From an uncultured Collinsella sp. (GTDB taxonomy: Bacteria > Actinomycetota > Coriobacteriia > Coriobacteriales > Coriobacteriaceae): a stretch of DNA of 11,633 nucleotides. The position numbers and the translations under genes are program-made. The stretch lies in NCBI GenBank assembly GCA_900554325.1, contig USHA01000071.1, positions 1 to 11,633 of the forward strand, given 5' to 3'. The first letter of the stretch is position 1. Every line of letters starts with the position of its first letter. Shown here piece by piece: positions 1 to 6,662 of the stretch. The notes under the pieces are model-generated. The model was not told the origin of the DNA. It ran no database searches and saw nothing but the letters and a program-made list of their open reading frames with translations.

Positions 1-404
1 CGTCCACCCTGACCGTATATCACGACGGCCAATTCTGGGTCGGGCTGGCGGAGCATGTCGAGGACGGAAAGTACGGCGTCGCCCGCATCGTCTTCGGCAC
101 GGAGCCGTCCGATGAGGAGATTTTGCAATTCGTTGTCGGCAAATGGGAGAAGCTCTCGTTCTTCGGTGGCGAACCGGCTGAGGCAAGCAAGCCCGCGAAG
201 AACCCCAAGCGGCGCGCTCGCGAGGCGGCGAAAGCCCTCAAGCAGCCAGCGATGAGCACCAAGGCGCAGCAGGCTCTCGCGACACAGCGGGAAGCGATGA
301 AGCGGGAGTCGGCTCAAGCAAGAAGCCAGCGTCGCGCGGATGAGGCGGAGGCGCGCTTCGAGCAGCGAAAGCTGAAGCGCAAGCAGAAGCATCGTGGGCA
401 TTGA
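1..404 (+). CDS. yjdF: YjdF family protein (DUF2992), 5' end cut by window edge
   Basis: The reading frame is open from base 3 to the TGA at 402-404; about 133 residues are visible and probably only the first one to three are missing. The N-terminal part contains LTVYHDGQFWVG and VFGTEPSDEEILQFV, the hallmark pattern of the DUF2992/YjdF family. The C-terminal half is a very basic, Lys/Arg/Gln-rich helix with TKAQQAL and a KHRG end, also typical of the family. Biochemical function is not established; in Firmicutes yjdF genes are often controlled by the yjdF riboswitch, which senses azaaromatic compounds. Any such riboswitch would lie outside the window. An internal ATG at 123 is in frame but would remove the conserved N-terminal domain, so it is not the start. 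Confidence 0.85.
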   Translation, partial: STLTVYHDGQFWVGLAEHVEDGKYGVARIVFGTEPSDEEILQFVVGKWEKLSFFGGEPAEASKPAKNPKRRAREAAKALKQPAMSTKAQQALATQREAMKRESAQARSQRRADEAEARFEQRKLKRKQKHRGH

Positions 405-569
405 TCGCCATTTGCAGCAAGGCAAACCATATACAGCTGCGGCGTCAATTCCACTTGAAGCCGACGCCGAGTAGACGCTAATGGTGACGGCTATGCACGG
501 GCACGGGCGCGCCACCGCACTTCACAGCTTGTTTCTCAAGTATTTGGGACGCACACGCGGCGTTCAAAA
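405..569. other. intergenic region between yjdF and the toxin remnant
   Basis: I see no convincing gene here. It separates convergent genes: yjdF ends at 404 on the plus strand, and the toxin-like remnant ends at 613 on the minus strand. An open plus-strand frame from 481 to 921 has no good ribosome binding site and is the antisense shadow of the minus-strand gene. Confidence 0.4.
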
Positions 570-588
570 ATGCGGAGCGACTCCGCAT
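570..588 (-). terminator. rho-independent terminator of the toxin-like gene
   Basis: ATGCGGAG and CTCCGCAT form a perfect 8-bp stem with a 3-base loop. Read on the minus strand the stem is followed by TTTTGAACG. It lies 25 bases beyond the stop codon of the minus-strand toxin-like gene, the expected place for its terminator. Confidence 0.75.
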
Positions 589-612
589 GGCTCGAGACTG
601 AGCCGAGGTGCT

Positions 613-985
613 CTACTTCTCGCCCTCCAGCAGCCCCACGATGCGGTCGATGTCGACGGCAAAGCGAGGCCTTCCCTCGCGCTCGTAGCGGTCGAGGTAT
701 GCCTGGCACTCGGAGACAATGCGCTTGGTGTTGCCGTCGATGATGCGCTGGAGCGTCACGTAGTAGGCCGAGCCCTCGGTCCTGAAGCGGCGCTGGTAGA
801 ACTTGGTTATGGGGAACATCTTGATGTAGTGGATGCCGTGTCGGCAGCCGGGGCGCGTCGTGGGGCGGGGTGGCAACGCAAAGTAATGGTCTTTGGGCAC
901 GTTAGGGGCGATTGTGCTTAAGCATGAGCTCGCGGTCGCCCTCGACGAGGTCGAAGAAGCCCTGGGAGATGGATACGATCTTCAT
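613..985 (-). pseudogene. ToxN/AbiQ-type (type III TA) toxin, internally deleted and frameshifted
   Basis: Two minus-strand pieces together look like one gene. The first, 985 to 902, starts at ATG behind AGGGGG and encodes 27 residues beginning MKIVSISQGFF and ending in KHNRP before a stop. The second, 900 to 613, opens with a GTG and encodes 95 residues including KDHYFALPPRP, GIHYIKMFPIT and an acidic C-terminal helix with ECQAYLDRYE. As I recall the family, this layout matches ToxN/AbiQ/TenpN-like endoribonucleases, which are about 150-180 aa. The pieces total 122 residues and are in different frames, so about 25-45 codons plus the frame appear lost near 895-905. A GTG-started 95-aa product is possible but would lack the N-terminal strand. 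The family assignment is from memory of sequence patterns and is moderate. Loss of the toxin would be harmless to the host, consistent with decay. Confidence 0.5.
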
Positions 986-1010
986 CGGTTACGCCCCCTT
1001 CATACGAAGC

Positions 1011-1034
1011 GGGGCCTGCATCGCTGCAGGCCCC
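1011..1034. terminator. perfect 10-bp hairpin upstream of the toxin remnant
   Basis: GGGGCCTGCA and TGCAGGCCCC pair perfectly around a TCGC loop. It sits 26 bases upstream of the minus-strand toxin start. In type III toxin-antitoxin loci a terminator hairpin stands between the antitoxin RNA repeats and the toxin gene, which this position would fit. There is no clear T-tract on either strand, so intrinsic termination is uncertain. Confidence 0.5.
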
Positions 1035-1310
1035 TACAGGTGGGCGATATTCTACGCCTTGCGGCACCCCGTCGCCCACGGAGGTTAAACGTACACGTAA
1101 GCCGTACTCTGAAAGCCGCGGCTTCCGGCAAGTAGTTTATACCGCGAAAGGTCGCTTTCAATGCGCATAGCTCGCCAAATAGCACTCGCTAGGCCGTCAC
1201 CCCTGGCCGTTACCCTCCAATCTTCATTGGAGTCAGCAGGTCAATTCATATAGTCATGGGGGTTTATCCTAAAGGGATTCAAATTTATACCCCCATAACT
1301 AAGGAATTTT
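1035..1310. other. non-coding stretch left of the first att-like site
   Basis: No gene is supported. Several hairpins are visible: CTCCAAT/ATTGGAG with a 4-base loop at 1215-1232, and ATGGGGGT/ACCCCCAT at 1256-1296 ending just before the att-like site. An inverted repeat GTGGGCGA/TCGCCCAC lies around 1040-1079. On the minus strand TTGAAA followed by TATAAA lies near 1133-1159, but the spacing of 14 is short for a promoter. This is where the antitoxin RNA of the broken type III locus should be; I could not find clear tandem repeats. Confidence 0.4.
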
Positions 1311-1322
1311 CTATTCCCACTC
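1311..1322. repeat. att-like direct repeat A (guaA 3'-end type core)
   Basis: CTATTCCCACTC. On the minus strand it reads ACT GAG TGG GAA TAG (Thr-Glu-Trp-Glu-stop), the form of the GuaA C-terminus. The same core is at 6777 and 11531. This copy has the weakest flank similarity: just to its right there is a perfect inverted repeat GACGAGAA/TTCTCGTC at 1328-1347, not the block shared by the other two. Confidence 0.55.
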
Positions 1323-1412
1323 AGTACGACGAGAATCACTTCTCGTCTATCTGGTGGTGTCTCGCCCACAAAAAACGGACGCAACGGCACTCTGCGGTAC
1401 GCCACGGCACCA

Positions 1413-1488
1413 AACTGGGACAGCACTGCTCTCTTCCATGAAACTCAAATTCAACTCAGTGGTGTTGAGTTTCATTTTTGTCCCAGTT
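1413..1488. repeat. nested palindromic element, copy 1
   Basis: The outer arms AACTGGGACA (1413-1422) and TGTCCCAGTT (1479-1488) are a perfect 10-bp inverted repeat. Inside, ATGAAACTCAA (1438-1448) and TTGAGTTTCAT (1465-1475) form a perfect 11-bp inverted repeat. A related element is at 6906-6964 in the same relative place of unit 2. It could be a MITE-like remnant, a recombinase arm site, or a transcription terminator (the inner stem is followed by TTTTTG). Confidence 0.7.
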
Positions 1489-1564
1489 GCCGGCTGCGGA
1501 GCGAAAACGGCTGATTCGATCCCGAAATCAGTCCAGCTCGACCTGAAAAGCGGCTTGCCACCAG

Positions 1565-1690
1565 CGTAAGTTGCAAGTGAATAATCGCAAGTGGTTTACG
1601 CTTTGAGAGTAAACCGCAGCTCAACGCAATAAGCCATCTGAAGTATTCGTTTGGAATAAATGCAGATGGCTTGTTGCTAATCGGCTAAAG
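1565..1690. other. structured non-coding block in the left end of unit 1
   Basis: GGTTTAC/GTAAACC (1593-1599 with 1609-1615) and AGCCATCTG/CAGATGGCT (1632-1640 with 1663-1671) are perfect stems; ATTC/GAAT pairs within the second loop. Scattered conserved words recur in the corresponding block of unit 2: GTAAGT, GTGG[T/C]TTACG, AAACCGCAG, TCAACG..ATAAGC and GCTAATCGG. It may be a small RNA or a recombination-site arm. No protein is encoded. Confidence 0.5.
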
Positions 1691-1746
1691 GTTGAAATTA
1701 CTCTCTGCTGAGACAGTTTGTCCCAACAGGGGGCTGACCTCGAGAA

Positions 1747-2328
1747 CTACAGGCTTTGAATTTCCGTACGGAACTCAAAATGGGTTGAAGGGTCCTCGTC
1801 GGGATCGTCTTCCCAGTTGACAGACTCATCGTACAAGAGGTTCTCGATTCTCTCGCCATTCTTGAGAACTATCATTTCGGAGAACCAGACCTCCTTGTCG
1901 AGCATGATGATGCCCGAATCCGTATGGAGGGCGATGGCCTGTGGATACTCAAGCTTTGCGACCAGGGAGCCTTCGCCATAGATATCTGCAACGTCGTTGA
2001 CAACGGTAACAGCGACGATAGTCTCGTTGACTTCGAACGTGGTCGTATCAGCCCCCACTTCGGGGATGCTGAGCATTTCCTCCGAAGATTCAACAACTGA
2101 CAGCAAGCCAAACTCTTCGAGCGTGCCGAACTCGTCAACGACGATGTTGTTCAGGAAGTTGTTGACGTCGATGTCAAAGCCCTCGAAGTGCAGGCGGACG
2201 GTATTCCAGCTGTTGTCGGGAGGAGCCGCCAGAACTGCATCGATAGTGAGCAGCTTGGAGCCCTTCATCTGCTTCAGGAGCAGCTCTTCTGCGTGGTTGA
2301 ATCTTTTATTAGCGTGTTCCATTGCCAT
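1747..2328 (-). CDS. acidic immunity-like protein, unknown family
   Basis: This encodes 193 residues from the ATG at 2328, which has AAAGGGAAA just upstream; a GTG directly before it (2331) and an ATG two codons later (2322) are alternatives. The start overlaps the stop of the upstream minus-strand gene as TGATG, so the two are translationally coupled. The protein is strongly acidic, especially its C-terminal third, and has no signal peptide or membrane segment; an alternating hydrophobic pattern suggests a beta-rich fold. I do not recognise the family. Size, acidity and coupling behind a basic toxin-like tail are typical of an immunity protein for a polymorphic toxin, so that role is inferred from context. 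Its codon use is visibly less GC-biased than the rloAB genes nearby. Confidence 0.65.
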   Translation of the reverse strand: MAMEHANKRFNHAEELLLKQMKGSKLLTIDAVLAAPPDNSWNTVRLHFEGFDIDVNNFLNNIVVDEFGTLEEFGLLSVVESSEEMLSIPEVGADTTTFEVNETIVAVTVVNDVADIYGEGSLVAKLEYPQAIALHTDSGIIMLDKEVWFSEMIVLKNGERIENLLYDESVNWEDDPDEDPSTHFEFRTEIQSL

Positions 2329-2615
2329 CACTTTCCCTTTCTGACGAAGTGTATCTTCAGGGACTTAATTCCAGGAGCGTTCCTCGCTTTCAATTCGGCA
2401 ACCGGGGATTTGCCCTTCGAAGAAGAAACAAGTCTATGGGAGACGATGCTGCCGTCTCTCATCCTGTACATCATGCCTTTGCCCTCGGTTGACATGGGGC
2501 TACCACACTCGGAGTTCCAGGACGGTCGTATACGCACAGCTCGATGTGGGTTGAGGCCCTTGGCCCTTCGTGCCGGAGAGGCACTTTCTTTCGCAAGGAA
2601 AAAGCCATTTGGCAA
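2328..2615 (-). CDS. possible orphan polymorphic-toxin C-terminal fragment
   Basis: An open minus-strand frame ends in the TGA that overlaps the start of the immunity-like gene. The last 45 or so residues (MYRMRDGSIVSHR, then SSSKGKSPVAEL, then KSLKIHF) resemble, as I recall, the basic ends of secreted polymorphic toxins, where a DGS...SSS...KIHF pattern is common. No strong start exists. TTG at 2615 is only the first possible codon in this frame segment. An ATG pair near residue 48 has GAGGGCAAAG upstream and could give a 48-aa product. The frame stays open further upstream, across a hairpin, with no ATG. I read this as the 3' end of a larger toxin gene captured without its delivery domains, with its immunity gene kept downstream. 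Family identity is uncertain. Confidence 0.4.
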   Translation of the reverse strand: MPNGFFLAKESASPARRAKGLNPHRAVRIRPSWNSECGSPMSTEGKGMMYRMRDGSIVSHRLVSSSKGKSPVAELKARNAPGIKSLKIHFVRKGK

Positions 2616-2662
2616 ATCCGTTGCATCCGAATCGCCCTGTCTGAGGGCTAGACCGGTATTTC

Positions 2663-2702
2663 TAATGCAGGGAAGTTGCGAATCTACGACTTCCCTGCAT
2701 TA
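2663..2702. terminator. 14-bp hairpin, probable terminator
   Basis: TAATGCAGGGAAGT and ACTTCCCTGCATTA form a perfect 14-bp stem around a 12-base loop. On the plus strand it is followed by TTCTGCCTTCC, a weak pyrimidine tract. It separates the minus-strand toxin/immunity-like pair from the plus-strand rloAB promoter. Confidence 0.5.
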
Positions 2703-2764
2703 TTCTGCCTTCCTTCTCCTTCTTCCGTAAACCGCGCATGCCTGCTCTGTCTCGGAACCCTTCC

Positions 2765-2792
2765 TTGATTAATGCAACGAAAGAGATATAAT
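2765..2792 (+). promoter_or_regulatory. sigma70-type promoter of rloAB
   Basis: TTGATT (2765-2770), a 16-base spacer and a perfect TATAAT (2787-2792). The -10 box is centred in the near-palindrome GAGATATAATCTC, which could be bound by a repressor. The start codon of rloA follows 30 bases later behind AAAGGAAAAGGA. Confidence 0.75.
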
Positions 2793-2821
2793 CTCATTCA
2801 ACGATTCGAAAGGAAAAGGAA

Positions 2822-4171
2822 ATGCTACTGAACTTCACCGTGGGCAATTGGATGTCATACCGCGACGAGGCGTCGCTGAACATGGTCGCCTCGCTCGAGC
2901 GCCAGCATGCTCGGACGCTGGCCAAGATCCCTGGGTTCCGCAGCAAGAAGGCCCTGCCGGTTGCCGCTGTCTACGGAGGCAACGCGTCCGGCAAGACGGG
3001 CCTGTTCAAGGGGATGGCCGCGCTCAAGCACATGGTCACGGGCGAAATCGGCGTGGACGAGCTCCTTCCCATAGAGCCCTTCATGCTAGAGAGGGAATCG
3101 GCATCGGAGCCGACCGTCTTCGACGTCACGTTCCTGGCGGGCAGGACCGTCTACCGCTACGTCGTTGAGGCGACCCTGGATGGTGTTTCCTACGAGTCGC
3201 TCGAGCGCGTGCTCGAGAAGGAGAGTATCGACATCTTCGAGCGCGACGAGCTTTCGGAGGACGGCAAGTACATCTTCAACGAGTCATGCCTCGGTCCCTC
3301 CGACTTCCTAGAGTTCGTGGGCAAGTCGACCCGCCGCAACCAGACCTTCCTCGGCAGCGCCGTCTCCCAGAACGTCGAAACGTTGCAGGAGGCCTACGAT
3401 TGGTTTGCCGACACGCTGCAGCTCGTAGGCGTGGAGTCCCATGCCTGGACCTTCGCCAACGCCGCGGGAACCCGCGAGGGCTTCTTCGAATATGCCGAGG
3501 ACACGCTCTCCCGCCTGGACACCGGTATTTGCGGGCTGACCGGAGAGCGCCTCGATCTCGACGCGCTGCCGAAAAGCGCAAAGCTTCGCAAGAGAGTGGC
3601 CGGGCTCGAGGCCGACGAGATAATGACCTTGGTCATGGAGAAAGCTCCCGGTGACTACGGCTTCGAGATGATAACGGTGCACGTGGACGATGGGCATCCG
3701 GTGGTGGAGCGCATGCGCACCCTTCACCAGGGCGCGGACGGCGAGAAGCGCAGCTTCGGCCTGGGGATGGAGTCCTCCGGCACCCAGCGCCTGATGGGGC
3801 TGCTGCCCATGCTGTTCGACCTGCAGGGGTCCGATGACGCCGTGGGATCCAAGGTGTACGTCGTGGACGAGCTGGACCGGTGCCTGCACACCATGCTGAC
3901 CACGCGCCTGGTGGAGGACTTCCTGGCCACCTGCGGGCCCGACACTCGCAAGCAGCTGCTGTTCACCACCCACGACCTGCTGCTCATGGACCAATCCCTG
4001 ATGCGCCGCGACGAGATGTACATAGCCCAGCGCGGCGTGGACGGCAAGTCCGAGCTGGTCGGGCTCACCGAGTTCGACGGCATCCGCTACGACAAGGACC
4101 TTATCCGCAGCTACCTGGACGGCCGCTTCGGCGGCATCCCGATGCTGCGGGAGGAGGCGGCCCGTGGCTAG
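2822..4171 (+). CDS. rloA: AAA15 family ATPase, RloA-like
   Basis: This is a 449-residue protein starting at an ATG with an AAAGGAAAAGGA ribosome site. The N-terminus (MLLNFTVGNWMSYRDE) is the standard opening of AAA15/RloA proteins. The Walker A motif is GGNASGKT at residues 52-59. A signature-like ESSGTQRL follows in the second half. Walker B is VYVVDELD with D349 and E350, and the switch histidine is in TTHD at 382-385. The large middle insert lacks recognisable motifs, as usual. It is an ABC/SMC-type ATPase expected to act in the cytoplasm as the sensor or motor of a defence complex with RloB. The next gene overlaps it by 8 bases, so the two are co-translated. All catalytic residues look intact. 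RloAB pairs are known from type I restriction loci; AbiL and PARIS have the same ATPase plus Toprim-like architecture. Confidence 0.9.
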   Translation: MLLNFTVGNWMSYRDEASLNMVASLERQHARTLAKIPGFRSKKALPVAAVYGGNASGKTGLFKGMAALKHMVTGEIGVDELLPIEPFMLERESASEPTVFDVTFLAGRTVYRYVVEATLDGVSYESLERVLEKESIDIFERDELSEDGKYIFNESCLGPSDFLEFVGKSTRRNQTFLGSAVSQNVETLQEAYDWFADTLQLVGVESHAWTFANAAGTREGFFEYAEDTLSRLDTGICGLTGERLDLDALPKSAKLRKRVAGLEADEIMTLVMEKAPGDYGFEMITVHVDDGHPVVERMRTLHQGADGEKRSFGLGMESSGTQRLMGLLPMLFDLQGSDDAVGSKVYVVDELDRCLHTMLTTRLVEDFLATCGPDTRKQLLFTTHDLLLMDQSLMRRDEMYIAQRGVDGKSELVGLTEFDGIRYDKDLIRSYLDGRFGGIPMLREEAARG

Positions 4172-4769
4172 GAGATCAAATAAGGAATCGCTCAAGCGAA
4201 AGACGGGCGGCCGCGAGTACCGCGCCGTATGCTGGGTGAGCGCCGAGGGGCAAACGGAGAAGGACTACCTGCGCATGGACGCCTTCAAAGGCGCATCGAT
4301 GGCGGTGAAGTTTCCCAAGGACGTCCACCCCGACAGGCGCAACCCCGCAGCGGTGCTCAAGCGCTTCCAGAAGGCGATGCGCACCGAGGACTTCCGCAAG
4401 GGAGACGAGGCGTGGATCGTGGTGGACGTAGACACCTGGGGAGACGTCGAGTTCGCCGAGCTGCTCTCCTGGGCGGCGAGCGACCCACGGCATCACCTGG
4501 CCATCAGCAACCCCAAGTTCGAGCTGTTCCTGGTGATGCACTTCGAGCGCGGCAACGGCTGCACCACGCCACAGAAGGTCGATGCCACCCTCAAACGCTA
4601 CTGGCCCCGCTATGACAAGCGCGTGAGTGCCACCCGTTTCTCCCTCGACGAGGTCAAGTCAGCCGTCGAGGCGGCAAGAATGAAGCGGGCAGGCTGCCAA
4701 GACGCCTTCCCGGCGCCCGGCATGACCGACGCCCACCTGCTAGTCGAACGGCTGATTGAAGGGATGTAG
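4164..4769 (+). CDS. rloB: RloB-like protein (Toprim-like nuclease fold)
   Basis: This is a 201-residue protein from a GTG start that overlaps the end of rloA by 8 bases, with GGAGGAGG upstream inside rloA. It matches the RloB family by a basic N-terminus, then AEGQTEKDYL (E28 and E32), VVDVDTW (D88 and D90) and SNPKFELFL (115-123). The Glu plus Asp-x-Asp layout is the metal-binding pattern of Toprim-like nucleases. The likely role is effector of a two-gene anti-phage system, with RloA as ATPase; nuclease activity and target are inferred from relatives such as AbiLii and the PARIS effector. The start at 4164 is preferred because it lies directly behind the ribosome site and keeps the basic tail. 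Confidence 0.88.
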   Translation: MARRSNKESLKRKTGGREYRAVCWVSAEGQTEKDYLRMDAFKGASMAVKFPKDVHPDRRNPAAVLKRFQKAMRTEDFRKGDEAWIVVDVDTWGDVEFAELLSWAASDPRHHLAISNPKFELFLVMHFERGNGCTTPQKVDATLKRYWPRYDKRVSATRFSLDEVKSAVEAARMKRAGCQDAFPAPGMTDAHLLVERLIEGM

Positions 4770-4859
4770 GAGGCCAGATATCTGGGCTCAGGTTCTTCGA
4801 GGACGGGAGCGTGAAGAGATGGCTTTTGAGGCTGAGAGAGATTGACGGTGGGGGTGCCA

Positions 4860-6140
4860 ATGAGTGACGACTTTAGCTTCACCATAAAGATACCTTGCGA
4901 TGAGGATGGGTTTGTCTTATTGCAATGCCCTCAATGCGGCGAGTTCTTCAAGCTGAGACCGAATGATTACGAGTCGGATGACGTTTTGGAAGTCTGCTGT
5001 CCAGCCTGTGGCATCGTGTCCGACAGTTATCTGACCGAGGACGTCGTCGATCTTGCGATGACCATCGCGAAGAACAAGGCTTTCGAGGCGATTCACAAGG
5101 AGATGAAGAAGCTCGAACGGCAGACCAAGGGCAAAGCAGTGTCGTTCAAGGCGGGCAGACCACCTAGACCTGATGACGAGCCTGTCTTGCAGCCTTCTAT
5201 AGATGCGCTTGCCATTACGACCTGCAGGCACTGCGGAATGCAGTCGAAAGTGTCACGCCTTCTTTCAATGTCGATGTACGTGTGTCCGTTATGCGGGGTG
5301 AGCAATTTAATGATCGATAAGACCGATTTCAAAAAGACCCTATATCGCTTCAACCATGAAGCTAACATCCTCTTGCGCTCGAACTGGGAAGAGTCGCCTG
5401 CTCCCTTCAAGCGGTTCCTTGACCGCATTGAAGGCGAGCCAGTTATCAAGGAATACCTCGATAACTGTGTCAACAACCATACGCCTGAGGGTTTCGGTGC
5501 TGATGAAGACGTTCGGGAGGTAGTGGCGCAACCTGGGGTAACCTTCATCAATTTCAGCACAATACCCGAGGAAGAGAGCGCAGAGGTCTACCTCATCCTC
5601 AAGGCGGTGATTGCGCAGGACATTCATGGTAGAAGCTACTTCTACTACACCTTTGCGAGCGGAAACAAGTATCCCGACATGTACAAGGGTTTCTTGGACA
5701 AGGTCGTGTGGCGCCTTATCGCGAACATAACTGAGCACTTGACCATGATTGGAATAGAAATGGGACTCGACAACAGCGACTCCGTCACCAACAATATCGG
5801 CACTGTTCAGAACTTGCAGATGAATCAGGCGGCTGGTGGTTCGACCATCAATGCCACTCAAAACAATGGCATAAACGAAGCCCAGCTGAGCGATTTGCTC
5901 AACGCTATACTCACCGCTGCCGAGGATGAAATAGAGGATACGGAAAGCGTCGAAGACGTGCGCGATAGCGTAGAGATCATTCGGGTGCAGATGGAGAGCG
6001 GCGAGCCGAAACGTGGTGTGCTCAAAGGCACGCTTAGCGTTCTGCATGGAGTTAACGGTGGTGTGCAATTTGTTGCAGCGCTCGCGCAGATTATCGAATT
6101 CATTAACATGAGCGGCTTCCAGTTCCCTCTGCCTGGCTAA
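4860..6140 (+). CDS. double zinc-ribbon protein of unknown function, candidate defence gene
   Basis: This encodes 426 residues from the ATG at 4860, which follows GGTGGGGG; a TTG at 4842 would add six residues but is poorly placed. Two Cys4 zinc ribbons are clear: C23/C26 with C47/C50, and C122/C125 with C142/C145. They are separated by a basic helix at 66-100. A middle domain at about 160-305 starts with RFNHEANILLRSNW. A polar Gln/Asn/Thr-rich linker follows (about 306-338, with NATQNNGI). An acidic helix then leads into a Gly- and hydrophobic-rich C-terminal helix (about 385-418). I do not recognise a named family. The plan of an N-terminal zinc module, an Asn/Gln linker and a short hydrophobic end recurs in stand-alone defence proteins, but this is only resemblance. 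It follows rloB by 90 bases without a visible terminator, so it may be co-transcribed, yet its codon use is less GC-rich, suggesting separate acquisition. Confidence 0.8.
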   Translation: MSDDFSFTIKIPCDEDGFVLLQCPQCGEFFKLRPNDYESDDVLEVCCPACGIVSDSYLTEDVVDLAMTIAKNKAFEAIHKEMKKLERQTKGKAVSFKAGRPPRPDDEPVLQPSIDALAITTCRHCGMQSKVSRLLSMSMYVCPLCGVSNLMIDKTDFKKTLYRFNHEANILLRSNWEESPAPFKRFLDRIEGEPVIKEYLDNCVNNHTPEGFGADEDVREVVAQPGVTFINFSTIPEEESAEVYLILKAVIAQDIHGRSYFYYTFASGNKYPDMYKGFLDKVVWRLIANITEHLTMIGIEMGLDNSDSVTNNIGTVQNLQMNQAAGGSTINATQNNGINEAQLSDLLNAILTAAEDEIEDTESVEDVRDSVEIIRVQMESGEPKRGVLKGTLSVLHGVNGGVQFVAALAQIIEFINMSGFQFPLPG

Positions 6141-6630
6141 AGACTGCGGCCTCAACATAGTCGTCACCTTGTGACACGCTGCGACGATGTCCGTACCAGT
6201 TTGGTGCGGGCATCCTTATGTTTGCCCGCCTTACGAGACGAAAGGCAGGCAGGAACATGGACGGTGAGACCAATGGCGGCCAGGAAGCCACTTTCGGAAT
6301 AATCCGGGGCCGTTTTCCGCCCGGATTCCGCCCGGCTCGGCATTCCGAAACCGCCTTCGGGACGCCTTCCCCCGGCGTTTTCGGATGGTTCTTTACTCCC
6401 TATTTCTGACCTGGCGTTTTGCGTTTTCGGTCCCCAGAAAACAGGGGGTGATTACAAAGTGATTACAAACCGGCCCCGCGACGCCCGCCGATCTCGCGAG
6501 GATAATATCGGGTGGCTTGCAAAACTGCCTCTGGGTCAACGCGGTTGAGCGTCCCTTAGTAGCCCTCAGAAGCGGGCTCCACCTTTTCGGGATAATCCGA
6601 ATCGGTTTGCGCAGGTAAACAGGCAGAAAA
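6141..6630. other. non-coding right part of unit 1
   Basis: I find no supported gene in these 490 bases; short frames on both strands lack ribosome sites and family resemblance. The stretch holds a repeated near-palindromic motif TTTCGG[A/G]ATAATCCG at 6292-6306 and 6585-6599, and a looser form GAGGATAATATCGGG near 6503. It also holds a tandem 11-bp repeat and GC-rich repeats of CGCCCGG. It may hold recombinase or regulator binding sites. Confidence 0.45.
6448..6469. repeat. perfect tandem 11-bp repeat GTGATTACAAA x2
   Basis: GTGATTACAAA occurs twice back to back. Short tandem direct repeats near element ends are typical of arm-type binding sites for tyrosine recombinases, which is one possible role. 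No further copy was seen in the window. Confidence 0.6.
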
Positions 6631-6662
6631 GAGCCCCCGGAAAACCTCGTTTCCGGGGGCTC
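6631..6662 (-). terminator. rho-independent terminator, minus strand
   Basis: GAGCCCCCGGAAA and TTTCCGGGGGCTC form a perfect 13-bp stem with a 6-base loop. On the minus strand it is followed by TTTTCTG. There is no T-tract on the plus side. It starts exactly 146 bases left of att-like site B, the same offset as the hairpin left of site C, so it belongs to the conserved right end of the units. Confidence 0.75.

Noticed and set aside
1438..1569. Short plus-strand frame with a lipoprotein-like start (MKLKFNSVVLSF, VAGC)
   Set aside because: Its start and first 13 codons lie inside the nested palindrome; the matching copy in unit 2 does not keep the frame, and there is no ribosome site. The lipobox look is probably chance.
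1565..1690. Possible CRISPR tracrRNA-like RNA or CRISPR repeat
   Set aside because: No repeat-spacer array and no cas gene in the window; the stems do not resemble an anti-repeat.
3308..4195. 295-residue open frame on the minus strand
   Set aside because: It is wholly antisense to rloA, whose motifs are intact; a long shadow frame is expected from the strong GC bias at third positions.
5340..6167. 275-residue open frame on the minus strand
   Set aside because: It is antisense to the zinc-ribbon gene, with no ribosome site or recognisable motif.
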